This document shows positions 25,812 through 34,352 of a stretch of 64,000 nt of DNA, one piece after another. The notes beneath the pieces are model-generated. The model made no database searches and was not told where the DNA came from. It saw only the letters and a list, made by a program, of their open reading frames with translations. The translations under genes were made by a program, and so were the position numbers. How positions within the stretch are numbered: position 1 is the stretch's first letter; every line of letters starts with the position of its first letter. Origin of the DNA: Paraburkholderia tropica (GTDB lineage: Bacteria > Pseudomonadota > Gammaproteobacteria > Burkholderiales > Burkholderiaceae); assembly GCF_914484835.1 (NCBI RefSeq), contig NZ_CAJZAR010000028.1, positions 124,001 through 188,000 on the forward strand, read 5' to 3'.

Positions 25812-26180
25812 TCACGACGCCAGCGGGATGAACACGTTGAACTGGCCTTCGTCGGGGTGACGCGAGCGATGACCCTTGCCCGTCGTGTCCTCGCAGAGCA
25901 CGACCGTGCCGGGTTCGCAGTGGCGCTTGTCGCCGTCGCTGGTTTCGAACTCGACCCAACCCGTCATCCAGATCACGAATTGCCGCACGGGCGTGGTGTG
26001 CCAGTCGGCTTCCTTGAGCCCGGCGGGCACCCAGCCGAAGCGCACGGCTTTCGCGGGCTCCCACGTCGAAAGATAGATCGGCGGAATGCCGGGAAAGAGT
26101 TCGAGCGGCGTGAGCGCAATGTCGATGTCCTCGAAATGGGACTCGCCCTGAGCGTCGGCATAGATGCGTAGGCATTTCAT
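25812..26180 (-). CDS. small cupin-domain protein
   Basis: Taking the ATG at 26180 (MKCLRIYADAQGESHFEDID) gives 122 residues, one cupin barrel. WHTTPVRQFVIWMTGWVEFE is cupin motif 1 in a variant form (one His, one Gln) and PGTVVLCEDTTGKGHRSRHP contains motif 2 with its His. The metal set is therefore only partly conserved. Such proteins are often labelled cupin or ChrR-like with unknown function. It is divergent from the DUF4148 gene. Confidence 0.82.
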   Translation of the reverse strand: MKCLRIYADAQGESHFEDIDIALTPLELFPGIPPIYLSTWEPAKAVRFGWVPAGLKEADWHTTPVRQFVIWMTGWVEFETSDGDKRHCEPGTVVLCEDTTGKGHRSRHPDEGQFNVFIPLAS

Positions 26181-26496
26181 GAGGCGCTTCCTCCGGGCGG
26201 CCCCGAGCGGCCGCATGGAGGTCGATCATGCGCCGCGCGCTCCGATCGTGCAATTTGGGGCATGGCGCGCTGCAGCGCGTTCAGGCGTGTTGCGGGGCGC
26301 GTTTGTATCGGCATGTGTCCACGCCGCGCGCAGACACAGCGCCTTGCAAAAGTGCCGCACTGCGCAAACACGCCAGATACGTGCGGGGCGTCAAATACCT
26401 CCATGCCAGTCAGCGACGCCGAACACGGCGAAACGAAGCGGACTGGACGCCGCGCCCGACGCGCGGCTCATTCAACCGAACCTGGAGGTGAATACC
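26181..26496. other. divergent intergenic region (cupin / DUF4148)
   Basis: No gene is supported. It contains a 14-bp palindrome (cgcgctgcagcgcg, 26266-26279), otherwise only GC-rich sequence and the strong ctggaggtg ribosome-binding site of the DUF4148 gene at its right end. Confidence 0.5.
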
Positions 26497-26838
26497 ATGA
26501 AGCTGATCCAATCCCTGATCGTCGCCGCTGTCGTTGCCGTTCCTGCTGCGCTTCCGGCCGCTGCGTTCGCGCAGTCGAATGCGCCGATCACGCGGGCGCA
26601 AGTGCGCGCGGAACTCGTGCAGCTGCAACAGGCGGGCTACAACCCGGCCGCCGATTACACGCAGTATCCGCAGAATATCCAGGCCGCGCTGGCGCGTGAA
26701 AGCGCGCAGAACGGCGCGGCGGATGCGGCATATGGCGGCGCGGCGAATGGATCGGCGAGCGGGGCGAAGGGCGTTTCGGTGTCGCCTGCTGCGCAGCAGG
26801 ACGTGCCCGGTCTCGGCCCGATCTACGCGCACTCCTGA
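26497..26838 (+). CDS. DUF4148 domain exported protein
   Basis: The ATG at 26497, behind ctggaggtg, gives 113 residues. A signal peptide (MKLIQSLIVAAVVAVPAALP, cleavage after AFA) is followed by the DUF4148 core ITRAQVRAELVQLQQAGYNP, ADYTQYPQNIQAALARE. These small periplasmic proteins are very common and often multicopy in Burkholderia relatives, usually stress-induced, with no known biochemical activity. The last 16 bases overlap the convergent Rieske gene. Confidence 0.92.
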   Translation: MKLIQSLIVAAVVAVPAALPAAAFAQSNAPITRAQVRAELVQLQQAGYNPAADYTQYPQNIQAALARESAQNGAADAAYGGAANGSASGAKGVSVSPAAQQDVPGLGPIYAHS

Positions 26839-27272
26839 TGCGTGGCGCGGCGTGTGCCGCCCGCGAGCGGCACGCGCACCCAGACGATGCCGTCGCGTTC
26901 GTGCGCCTCGTGGACGGTGGCGTGAATCGCCGCATCGCAGCGCGCCGAAGTCGTGCTGCTGATGAGGCGGATCTGCTGGCCGTTCACGTCGAAGCGCCAG
27001 CCGTGCGAGGCGCAGGCGATCAGGCCGCCCGTCACCACGCCGTCCGACAAGGTCTCGCCGCGATGCGGGCAGCGGTCGTCCCAGACGTGGATGCCGCCTT
27101 CGCCGTCGCGCCAGACCACGAGCTTCGCGCCGTCGAGCGTGGCGGCGCGCGCGCTGTTGTCCGCCACGTCGGCGCTCGCGCACAGCGGCGTCCAGCGCGG
27201 CGCGGCGTCGTGCGAGGACGCGTCCAGCAGGGTCGATAACGGATTCAGCAGCGGATTCAACGGCTCATTCAT
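26823..27272 (-). CDS. Rieske [2Fe-2S] ferredoxin-like protein
   Basis: This 149-residue protein has one Rieske domain with both cluster-binding halves intact: CPHRG and, 17 residues later, CASHGW (C-x-H...C-x2-H). It has no signal peptide and no catalytic dioxygenase domain, so it is a soluble electron carrier or a NirD-type small subunit. It starts 216 bp downstream of the PAP2 gene and its terminator, so it has its own promoter. No oxygenase partner is nearby. Confidence 0.9.
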   Translation of the reverse strand: MNEPLNPLLNPLSTLLDASSHDAAPRWTPLCASADVADNSARAATLDGAKLVVWRDGEGGIHVWDDRCPHRGETLSDGVVTGGLIACASHGWRFDVNGQQIRLISSTTSARCDAAIHATVHEAHERDGIVWVRVPLAGGTRRATHQECA

Positions 27273-27374
27273 CGGCGCAATTCAGAAAGCAGAAAGCCGG
27301 CGCGCGGCCGGCAGGTTCGCAAGGGAATCGTCCGATAGTAATGGATCGCGCCGCGGTTTGCCTCGCGCCATGCA

Positions 27375-27400
27375 AAAAGCCCCGGCAAGCCGGGGCTTTT
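27375..27400 (-). terminator. terminator after the PAP2 lipoprotein gene
   Basis: A perfect 12-bp stem (aaaagccccggc and its complement) with a 2-base loop has A's on the left and T's on the right, so leftward transcripts from the PAP2 gene gain a U-run. Two near copies of cgacagatgcat lie between it and the gene. Confidence 0.88.
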
Positions 27401-27487
27401 GTTCATCGAGGCTGAATCGGCCGATGAAGCGACAGATGCATCGACAGATGCATCGGCAGATAAACCGGCCGATCAATCAGCGCCGCA

Positions 27488-29452
27488 TCACGACGACAGC
27501 TTCACCGACACGCCCGTCGACGTATACACCGGCGTGGCCTTGAAGCCGTCGACGGTCACGCTCGTGAAGGACTTCGTCGCGCCGCCGCCTTCGATCAGGT
27601 CGAGCGTGTCGCCGGCCTTCGGCGTGTAGCCGTTGACGAACTTCACGTGCAGCGCGCCGCCCGCGATCGTGAGCTGGCCGCCCACGCGCAGACGTCCGCC
27701 GCCGTTGCCGTCGATATCGAGTTCGAGCGTGGTGTTGGCGAGCTGCGTGTACTTGCCCGTCACCGCGACCGGCGCGCTGGCGCTCACGGCCACGCCGCCG
27801 GCGCCCACGTAGACGTCGCCGCTGCCGAACGCGTTCGCGGATCCGGCCGCGAGCACGCCGCCGCTGATCTGCGTGCCGCCGCTATAGCTGTTGTTGCCCG
27901 CGAGCGTGAGCGTGCCGCTGCCTTGCAGCGTGAGCTTGCCCGTGCCGCCGATGTCGTTGCGCCACGTGTCGGCGGCGTTGAAGCCGCCCTGGGTGGCGTC
28001 CATCGACACGACCACGTTGCCGTTGAACTGGCCGTAGCCGTCGCCGGCCGCGAACATGTTCAGGCGGCCCCAACCTTCGGCGTCGTCCATCACCGGATAG
28101 CCCGAGGCGAGTTCCGTCGTCTTGAGCACGACGCGGCGCTGGTCGGCGCTCAGGTACGGGAAGCGCGTTTCGAGCAGCACTTCGGCGCCCTTGGGCACGA
28201 CCGGCGGCGCTTCGGTCGACTCGATCGGCGAGAAACCGAAGGTCATGCGGCGCGCGAATTCGGTCTTGTTGGTCGCGTAGTCGGCGAAACGGTCGGTCGT
28301 GGCCGTGCCCGAATGCGCGTAGGCGGAGAAGCTCGTCGCGGTGGTGCCCGTGGCCTGCATCAGCGCGCTGTGCGCCTGCGTGTAGGCCGCGCTCTTGAGC
28401 GTCGCGTTGGCCGGATCGTAGAGATTCGCGGCCGTGGCGGCGAGCGCGAACATGCGGCCGCCGATCACGTCGAGCGGCGAGTGCATGCCCGCGAGAATGC
28501 GGTTTTCGCCGAGTTCGAGACCGCGGCTCGCCATTTCCTGGAAGCGCTCGGGCACGACGTAGGCCATCGTCATCGCGTCGCGCATCGCTTCGGCTTCGTG
28601 GCCGCTGATGAAGCCGCCGTCGGTCGACGGCGTGGTGCTGATCGCGGGCACGAGCGTCGGATCGACCACCACGGCGGTGCTCCAGCGGAACGGGCGCGCG
28701 TACTTGTAGAAGCGCTTGGCCGGTTCCGTCGAGGCGTTGTTGCCCATCGTGGTGAGCAGATCGACGACCTTGCCGAAGGTGGCGTTGGTCGTGCTGCCGA
28801 CGCCGACGTTGTTGCCCGAGTCGTTGTAGAGCGTCGTGGTGGCGTCGGACGGAATCGACGTGATGCTGGTGGTCTGCTGCGCCGCCGTGCGCCAGGCGCT
28901 CGTGAGCGGGCCCATGCCGTCGGTCACGCTGTAGCCCTTGCCGCGACGGTCGTCGTAGTAGGCCGCGTCGGCCTGCGCCTGGGTGCGCTGCGTGGTGGCG
29001 TTGACCACGTACTGCACGTTCGCCGTGTGCACGGTGTTGTTGAGCACGGCGCCGCCGGGCGTGCCGTCGTTGGGCAGGCCGGTCCACGTCGATTGCGTGA
29101 CGGCGGGGAACGAGCCGTTCGCGGCGGCGCTCACGCCCGCGTCGACGAGCAGCGTCAGCGGCTGCCAGATGTCGAGGAAGCGCGCGCCCACGCGCACGCC
29201 CGCGTTGGTCGCGAGCGTCGCGTAGCGCGCGTCGCCGCGCTGGTTCGTCGCGATGTTGTCGACGAAGGCGGGCACGTCGGGAATCGGCGCGTTATCGACG
29301 AAACCGGGATCGGCGGGCGCGGCGGGAATCGCGCTCGTGGTCGTCGCGGCGTCGTGACTGCCGCCGCAGGCGGCCAGCGCGGCGAAGCTCGACAGCACCG
29401 CGAGGCGCAGGGGAAGAAGGCGGCGCGAAGCGCGGCGGTGTGAAGCGGACAT
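27488..29452 (-). CDS. PAP2-family phosphatase lipoprotein with autotransporter-type beta tail
   Basis: This 654-residue protein begins with a lipoprotein signal (lipobox LAAC, Cys29). Roughly residues 60-400 are a class A acid phosphatase/vanadium haloperoxidase-like domain with all three PAP2 motifs: K-x6-RP in KRFYKYARPFRW, SGHE in GGFISGHEAEA, and R-x5-H-x3-D in RILAGMHSPLDV. From about residue 480 comes an autotransporter-associated beta-strand repeat (GTLTLAGNNSYSGGTQISGG, VLAAGSANAFGSGDVYVG) and a beta-rich end. No autotransporter beta-barrel is present, so the passenger-like tail is probably a surface or periplasmic beta-helix attached to a phosphatase. It is transcribed alone. Confidence 0.9.
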   Translation of the reverse strand: MSASHRRASRRLLPLRLAVLSSFAALAACGGSHDAATTTSAIPAAPADPGFVDNAPIPDVPAFVDNIATNQRGDARYATLATNAGVRVGARFLDIWQPLTLLVDAGVSAAANGSFPAVTQSTWTGLPNDGTPGGAVLNNTVHTANVQYVVNATTQRTQAQADAAYYDDRRGKGYSVTDGMGPLTSAWRTAAQQTTSITSIPSDATTTLYNDSGNNVGVGSTTNATFGKVVDLLTTMGNNASTEPAKRFYKYARPFRWSTAVVVDPTLVPAISTTPSTDGGFISGHEAEAMRDAMTMAYVVPERFQEMASRGLELGENRILAGMHSPLDVIGGRMFALAATAANLYDPANATLKSAAYTQAHSALMQATGTTATSFSAYAHSGTATTDRFADYATNKTEFARRMTFGFSPIESTEAPPVVPKGAEVLLETRFPYLSADQRRVVLKTTELASGYPVMDDAEGWGRLNMFAAGDGYGQFNGNVVVSMDATQGGFNAADTWRNDIGGTGKLTLQGSGTLTLAGNNSYSGGTQISGGVLAAGSANAFGSGDVYVGAGGVAVSASAPVAVTGKYTQLANTTLELDIDGNGGGRLRVGGQLTIAGGALHVKFVNGYTPKAGDTLDLIEGGGATKSFTSVTVDGFKATPVYTSTGVSVKLSS

Positions 29453-29662
29453 CAGGGAACTCCGTCGTCGTGGTTAACGGCGGCGGATTATGGTCATGCC
29501 CCATTACTCGCGAATTACAGAAATATTTCGTAAGTGTTAATCCGTTCACTATCTGAAAGTCGGAAAGGCGGCGATAAAGGGCGAAAGCCGCGCCATGAAA
29601 AGGCTTTAAACGGATTGAGCCGCGCCGGAATAGCGAATCGAAACAACGCTCTAATTGCGTGT

Positions 29663-30652
29663 TTATTTTTGCGTGCTGGCCGATTTACGCGCGCGCGGCG
29701 TGCTGGCGGCAGCGCCCGCGCTCGTGGCGGCCAGACGCGGCGACACCATTTGCTTACCGCGATGGCGGACTTCCTTACTGAATTCGAGGCAGGTCTGCGT
29801 CATCAGATCGGTCGAGCGATAGACCATATAGACGTCGTAATCCGGCAATTCGTCGCGGATCGGCAGCGGCTTGAGCGCGTCGGGATTGAGCACGAGCGGG
29901 CCGGTGCGCCCGTAAAACACGAAATCGGACCAGACGCTGATGACGTCGGTGCAGGTCGCGAGCTGCAAGCCGAGCAGATTCGAACTGCTGAGCACGACGT
30001 TGCGCGGCATTTCCAGCCGATGCAGGCGCATCAAACTCGCGAGCGGGCTGCCGGGATCGTCGAGCGGATCGAGCGAGAGCCATTCGGCGTCCATCAGCGA
30101 GCGGATGCGCGTGGTGCGGCCGAGCGGATGGCCGGGCCGCGCGGCCACCAGCATGCCCACCGAAAAGAGCGGCTCCCACTGGAAGGCGTTTGTGCCCGGG
30201 CCGCTGTTGGTGGAGATCAGCGCGATGTCGAGATGGCCTTCGCGCAGGCCTTCGAGGATCTGCTGCGGGCGCATTTCATAGGCGTGAATCGCCACGCCCG
30301 GATAACGCGCGCGAAACGCGGCGATCGCCTCGGGCAACGGGCCGCTCGACGCGACGGCGGAAAAGCCGATGTTCAGCTGCGCTTCGGCGTGGCCGCGCAT
30401 CGACTCGATGTCTTCGAGCGCGTGCCGCAATTCATGCTCGACCACGCTCGCGCGCTTGACCAGCGCGCGGCCATAGGGCGTGAGGCTCACGCCGCGCACG
30501 GAGCGCGAGATCAGCGTCACGCCGAGTTCGCGTTCGAGTTCGGCGATGGCTTTCGAGAGCGCGGGCTGCGAGACGTGCAGGCTGCGCGACGCGTTGTGCA
30601 TGCTGCCGTGCTGCGCAAGCGCGAGCAGGACGCGCAACTGATGCAGTTTCAT
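29663..30652 (-). CDS. LysR-family transcriptional regulator
   Basis: The ATG at 30652 (MKLHQLRVLLALAQHGSMHN) gives 329 residues. The helix-turn-helix (ASRSLHVSQPALSKAIAELE, RELGVTLISRSVRGVSLTPYG) is followed by a substrate-binding domain (LNIGFSAVASSGPLPEAIAAF) similar to the CysB/GbpR/AbgR group. The last 30 residues are a Ser/Ala/Arg-rich tail absent from most LysR proteins. It has no divergent neighbour (the EAL gene upstream runs the same way), so its target is not evident. Confidence 0.92.
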   Translation of the reverse strand: MKLHQLRVLLALAQHGSMHNASRSLHVSQPALSKAIAELERELGVTLISRSVRGVSLTPYGRALVKRASVVEHELRHALEDIESMRGHAEAQLNIGFSAVASSGPLPEAIAAFRARYPGVAIHAYEMRPQQILEGLREGHLDIALISTNSGPGTNAFQWEPLFSVGMLVAARPGHPLGRTTRIRSLMDAEWLSLDPLDDPGSPLASLMRLHRLEMPRNVVLSSSNLLGLQLATCTDVISVWSDFVFYGRTGPLVLNPDALKPLPIRDELPDYDVYMVYRSTDLMTQTCLEFSKEVRHRGKQMVSPRLAATSAGAAASTPRARKSASTQK

Positions 30653-30741
30653 CGGCGGGCGTCCTCGCGCGCGGTGACGATGCCGGTCGATCGGGAATAC
30701 AGCGGGCGCTCGTGATGCATGGCAGGCCGATTGTTGGGAGT

Positions 30742-30767
30742 CGAAAGACGGATTGTGAAGTCTTTCG
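30742..30767 (-). terminator. possible hairpin after the EAL gene
   Basis: An 8-bp inverted repeat (cgaaagac/gtctttcg) with a 10-base loop lies about 35 bp past the EAL stop. It lacks a U-run and could instead be an operator for the LysR gene that starts at 30652. Confidence 0.4.
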
Positions 30768-30801
30768 TCGGCGCTGAGAAGCGGGCGATATCCCGACCAG
30801 G

Positions 30802-32406
30802 CTAGAGCGTCGGCTGTGAATCCGCCGATGCGCGTGTGTGCGCCTGCGCGCGATTCTGGCCGATCCAGCGCACGAGCTCCTGCGCCGCCATCGCCTTCGC
30901 GTAGTACCAGCCTTGCCCGTACTGCACGCCTCGTTCGCGCAGCCACGCGGCCTGCGCCGCCGACTCGACGCCCTCGGCCACGATCTCGACATTCAGCTCG
31001 TGCGCCATCGCGATGATATGCGGCGCCACGACGCTCGACGCGCTCTCTTCGACGACCGTATCGACGAACGATTTGTCGATCTTCAGGACATCGACTTCGA
31101 AGGTCTGCAGGTAGGCGAGGCTCGAATAACCGGTGCCGAAATCGTCGATATAGACGGGATGGCCCGCTGCCCGGAAGGCGGCGATCACGCCGCGCGTGGT
31201 GTCGTGATTCATGAAACTGCGCTCGGTGGCCTCGATGCGGATCTGTTGCGGCGCGATGCCCGTTCCGGCCAGCGACGCATCGAGCCGGTTCAGAAAACGC
31301 AGGCTCGACAGGTCCTCGGCGCTGACGTTGATCGTGACATAGAAGGCCGGATTGGCGACCAGCAGCGAAACCAGTTGTGCGAGGGTCTTTTCCAGCACGA
31401 GATCGGTCAGCGGCTGAATCAGACGGTTGTCTTCGGCGACGCGCACGAAGACTTCGGGCGAGATGCTGCGGCCATTGAGCGTCCAGCGCACCAGCGCTTC
31501 GACGCCGACGCATTCGCCGTCGGCGAGCCGCACGACGGGCTGATACACCACGTCGATCTTGCGTCGCGCGATGGCCCATTCGAGCGTGGCGGGAAACGAC
31601 AGTTGCCGCGTGATGCGCCGATAGACCAGCCAGCCGAACGCCGCCGCCACGACGACGCCGACGGCGAGCCAGGTCGCGAGCACCTTGGGCCAGTCGCCGA
31701 GCACGCTGCCGCGCGGCGACCGGACGACGACGCCGAGCGGACGCGTCGCCGATTGCGCCACCGCGTAGTACCACTGATCACTTTTCACGTCGCCGCCGTG
31801 CTTCCACGCATCGAGCATTTCGGCGGGATCGACGCCGGGCGAAATCGCCATCAGCGTGCCGGTCGTGATCTGGATCGCGGCGATCGGACGCCGCGCCGGA
31901 TCGATGAGATCGACATAGGAACCGGAATCGACCGACACGTAATTGCCATTGCGGCCGATCTGAATGTCCTTGCGCACGTCGCTGAGCGGACTCTTCTGGC
32001 GGAACCAGACGAGATAGCCATCGGCGCTGCGATAGTCGGGCGGCGGCAGCGCGATGTTTTTCGTGCTGATGTCGCCGAGCAGCGGCGAGCAGAGATAGTG
32101 GCCGTCGCCATACGCGCCCGCGTCCTGCACGTAGCGATAGTTGTAGACCACGCGCGCCGCCTGATGCAGCCGATCCGGCGAGCAGACCGGACCGGGAATG
32201 CGGTCGAGATCGGAGAGCGCGGCGAAGGCCTGATACGTCACGAGCTCCGCGCGCATGACCGCCTTGTTTGCAAACTCACGCAGTTCCTCGCGGTCGCGGC
32301 TCTCGGCGTCCTTGCTGGCGACATAGACGCTGATGAGCACCGGGCCGATCGTCGCGAGACAGCCGAGGGCAATCGAAGCCGAAATCAGCGTGAGGCGCTT
32401 GATCAT
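30802..32406 (-). CDS. CSS-motif EAL-domain cyclic-di-GMP phosphodiesterase
   Basis: This 534-residue inner-membrane protein has a first helix (about 5-30), a periplasmic CSS-type sensor (about 30-240) with its two cysteines in PVCSPD and LCSPLLG, a second helix (about 240-265) and an EAL domain (about 275-520). EAL signatures are present and look catalytic: EALVRW, the metal-site EATE, DDFGTGYSSL, KIDKSFVD and EGVES, then QGWYYAKAM. E. coli CSS-EAL proteins (PdeB, PdeC type) are activated when the periplasmic disulfide is reduced, so this is probably a redox-controlled enzyme lowering c-di-GMP. Confidence 0.95.
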   Translation of the reverse strand: MIKRLTLISASIALGCLATIGPVLISVYVASKDAESRDREELREFANKAVMRAELVTYQAFAALSDLDRIPGPVCSPDRLHQAARVVYNYRYVQDAGAYGDGHYLCSPLLGDISTKNIALPPPDYRSADGYLVWFRQKSPLSDVRKDIQIGRNGNYVSVDSGSYVDLIDPARRPIAAIQITTGTLMAISPGVDPAEMLDAWKHGGDVKSDQWYYAVAQSATRPLGVVVRSPRGSVLGDWPKVLATWLAVGVVVAAAFGWLVYRRITRQLSFPATLEWAIARRKIDVVYQPVVRLADGECVGVEALVRWTLNGRSISPEVFVRVAEDNRLIQPLTDLVLEKTLAQLVSLLVANPAFYVTINVSAEDLSSLRFLNRLDASLAGTGIAPQQIRIEATERSFMNHDTTRGVIAAFRAAGHPVYIDDFGTGYSSLAYLQTFEVDVLKIDKSFVDTVVEESASSVVAPHIIAMAHELNVEIVAEGVESAAQAAWLRERGVQYGQGWYYAKAMAAQELVRWIGQNRAQAHTRASADSQPTL

Positions 32407-32815
32407 GTCGAAGCCGTATCGGTGAGGGGGATGGCAGGGAATTCGCTTTATGTCGCTGTCTCGACAACATCAGCCTGAAGCATAGCGTTTTGCGCTCCGT
32501 TTTCAACGAATGCAGACATTGCAATGGCGATAATGCGAGGCAGGTATTTTTTTTGGTGCACCAGGTCTTCAGTGCTTCGACAGCGAACGCGGTTTCGGCG
32601 CTGGCGGGGTGAGCGAGATTGTGCCCAATGCTGCGAGTCCGGGCGATGCGGACAAGGCCCGTTGGCGGCGGGCCTTGAGGCTGAGATCGCAGTGCGATGC
32701 TCGCCGGGCGGAAGATCCGTGACGTGGCGATGTTGATTGATTAGCGCGTGTGAAGACGTGTTGCCGGACGCTCGCTCATATCCCTGAGTGCCACCAGGCG
32801 ATCGAATTCGTCCTC
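32407..32815. other. intergenic region without a convincing gene
   Basis: It has an eight-T tract near 32550 and a hairpin (aaggcccg at 32654-32661, cgggcctt at 32669-32676). A 70-codon rightward frame (32524-32736) and a second open frame after the T tract are Arg/Cys-rich and match nothing I know. It may be a gene remnant, but I cannot show that. Confidence 0.45.
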
Positions 32816-34036
32816 TTAAATTGTGCTCCCGCGCAGGTCGTGCCCGGAGCAACTGCGGTCCTGACTGCGTTTCGCTACGAGTGCAACCCGACGCACATTC
32901 ATCCCGAGCAGGCATGCGAGGACGAACGGCGCGACCTGAAGATGCAAGGCGCTGGCGAGCGGACTCATGACCACCGGCAATAGCCAGGCGGCGACGAGAA
33001 CCTCCCGTTCGCCGCGCAACCAGCCATCCCGCAACCCGATCAGCGCCAACCAGGCAATCGGAAAGGCCAGCCACGCAAGGTCGTAGTCGAACACATACGG
33101 ACTCACGAGGAAGGTGGCCGTCATCAACGCCGCTCCGCGCAATCCCCAATCCTGGGAACGCCGCCACACGAACCAGACAGCGAGAACAGCGCATCCCGCG
33201 CCGATCGCATGGACGAGGTATGCGCTACCGACAGGCGCACCGAGCAGGCGCATCAAGGCGAAAGCGGTCGGCATCTTCGGCCAGGGCAGAAAGCCGCCCT
33301 CGAGAAATACGCGTGCATAACGAAGACTTCCGAGGCAGGCAGTCAGCGTGGACGTCCCTAGCGTCAGCGAGCCGAGCGCCAGAGAAATCACCGCCGTCGT
33401 CGCCGCCGCGATGATCGCGCGCCACGCACCAATCGCCAGCAAGGCGACAGGAAACAGCAGAGCGAGATGGGGCTTGATGGCGAGGAGGCCGATGAACACA
33501 CCGGCCAAAACAGGGCGCCGCTTCAGGCAGAGCACGGCCGCTGCCGCCAGGGTCGCAGTCAGAAACGCATTCTGGCCATGAAAGATATTCATCCATAGTC
33601 CAGGGAAGGCCGCTATGCACCACTTTGCATGCGTATTCCAGACGACGCGGCGCAATGCCAGCAAATACAGGCATAACGTCGGCAAGATGAAGGCCCAATA
33701 CGCAACGATATAAGGCAGCAATGCCAAAGGCAAAACGAGTAAATAAAAAGTCGGCGGGTAATACCACACGAAAACCGATTGCGATGCCGGTACGCCGATC
33801 TTTTCAGCCGCGAACAATAACGGGATCTGGTAGGCGTCCGCTGCGTGTCCCGCAAGTGCGAGATGCGATGCGGCCCAAAACGTGATGAAGTCGTAGCCGA
33901 GTGGCTTGCCTTTCATGTCCACCATGTCTTTCGACATCACGATCCAGCAAATGGCTGCGAGTATGAACATACCCAGCAAGATGCGAGGGTAATTCGTGAA
34001 GCGCTCCCGATCCAGCCAATGGTGTTTGATGGACAT
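32816..34036 (-). CDS. GT87 (DUF2029) family polytopic membrane glycosyltransferase-like protein
   Basis: This 406-residue protein has about ten membrane helices. GYDFITFWAASHLALAGHAA after the first helix carries the acidic residue expected in the first periplasmic loop of GT-C enzymes; YPPTFYLLVLPLALLPY, GLLAIKPHLALLFPVALLA and VSPYVFDYDLAWLAFPIAW are the DUF2029/GT87 blocks. Members include mycobacterial polyprenyl-phosphate mannosyltransferases. It stands alone between two gene-poor stretches, is less GC-rich than its neighbours, and may have arrived by transfer. The sugar and acceptor are unknown. Confidence 0.87.
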   Translation of the reverse strand: MSIKHHWLDRERFTNYPRILLGMFILAAICWIVMSKDMVDMKGKPLGYDFITFWAASHLALAGHAADAYQIPLLFAAEKIGVPASQSVFVWYYPPTFYLLVLPLALLPYIVAYWAFILPTLCLYLLALRRVVWNTHAKWCIAAFPGLWMNIFHGQNAFLTATLAAAAVLCLKRRPVLAGVFIGLLAIKPHLALLFPVALLAIGAWRAIIAAATTAVISLALGSLTLGTSTLTACLGSLRYARVFLEGGFLPWPKMPTAFALMRLLGAPVGSAYLVHAIGAGCAVLAVWFVWRRSQDWGLRGAALMTATFLVSPYVFDYDLAWLAFPIAWLALIGLRDGWLRGEREVLVAAWLLPVVMSPLASALHLQVAPFVLACLLGMNVRRVALVAKRSQDRSCSGHDLRGSTI

Positions 34037-34352
34037 GTGGTACTCCCCCGATTGTCTTCTTTTCTATGAAGAGACTGGCCGCGGCAGCGATCGTCCGGGG
34101 CGAAACGCTGCGTGACGGGCTGTCTCTCACTAATAGTTAAGTGCAAGCATTGCCATTCGGTCCGTGCGTGCTGATCGCATCTTGATTCGGCGCGATTGTG
34201 CTCCGCCAGACCGATGCGAGGTCATTGCGCAGTCACAGACTAGGGCGCTGCGGGAGTGGAGTCTGTCGGGGATTATCCTGAGACTTTGAGCGCTTCCTAA
34301 CATTATTCGTCTCGCATGGTGTTGCGGTTCGGTATGCGTGCGGTAGCCGTTT
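34037..34352. other. intergenic region upstream of the GT87 gene
   Basis: This is AT-richer than the neighbourhood, with no gene I can support. It holds the promoter of the leftward GT87 gene (gggagta-type ribosome-binding site at about 34045) and the 3' flank of the nine-gene operon, where no clear terminator is visible. Confidence 0.45.

Noticed and set aside
27420..27485. Possible CRISPR-like or satellite repeat
   Set aside because: Only two imperfect copies of a 12-bp unit with no spacer regularity.
27647..29443. 598-codon rightward ORF opposite the PAP2 gene
   Set aside because: No known motif and biased Arg/Val/Gly/His composition; it is the shadow of a gene with clear PAP2 motifs.
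29663..31774. 703-codon frame extending the LysR gene upstream
   Set aside because: The added part overlaps the EAL gene out of frame; LysR proteins start at the helix-turn-helix, here 30652.
32524..32736. 70-codon ORF in the gap before the GT87 gene
   Set aside because: Cys/Arg-rich translation without family resemblance; composition typical of a chance frame.
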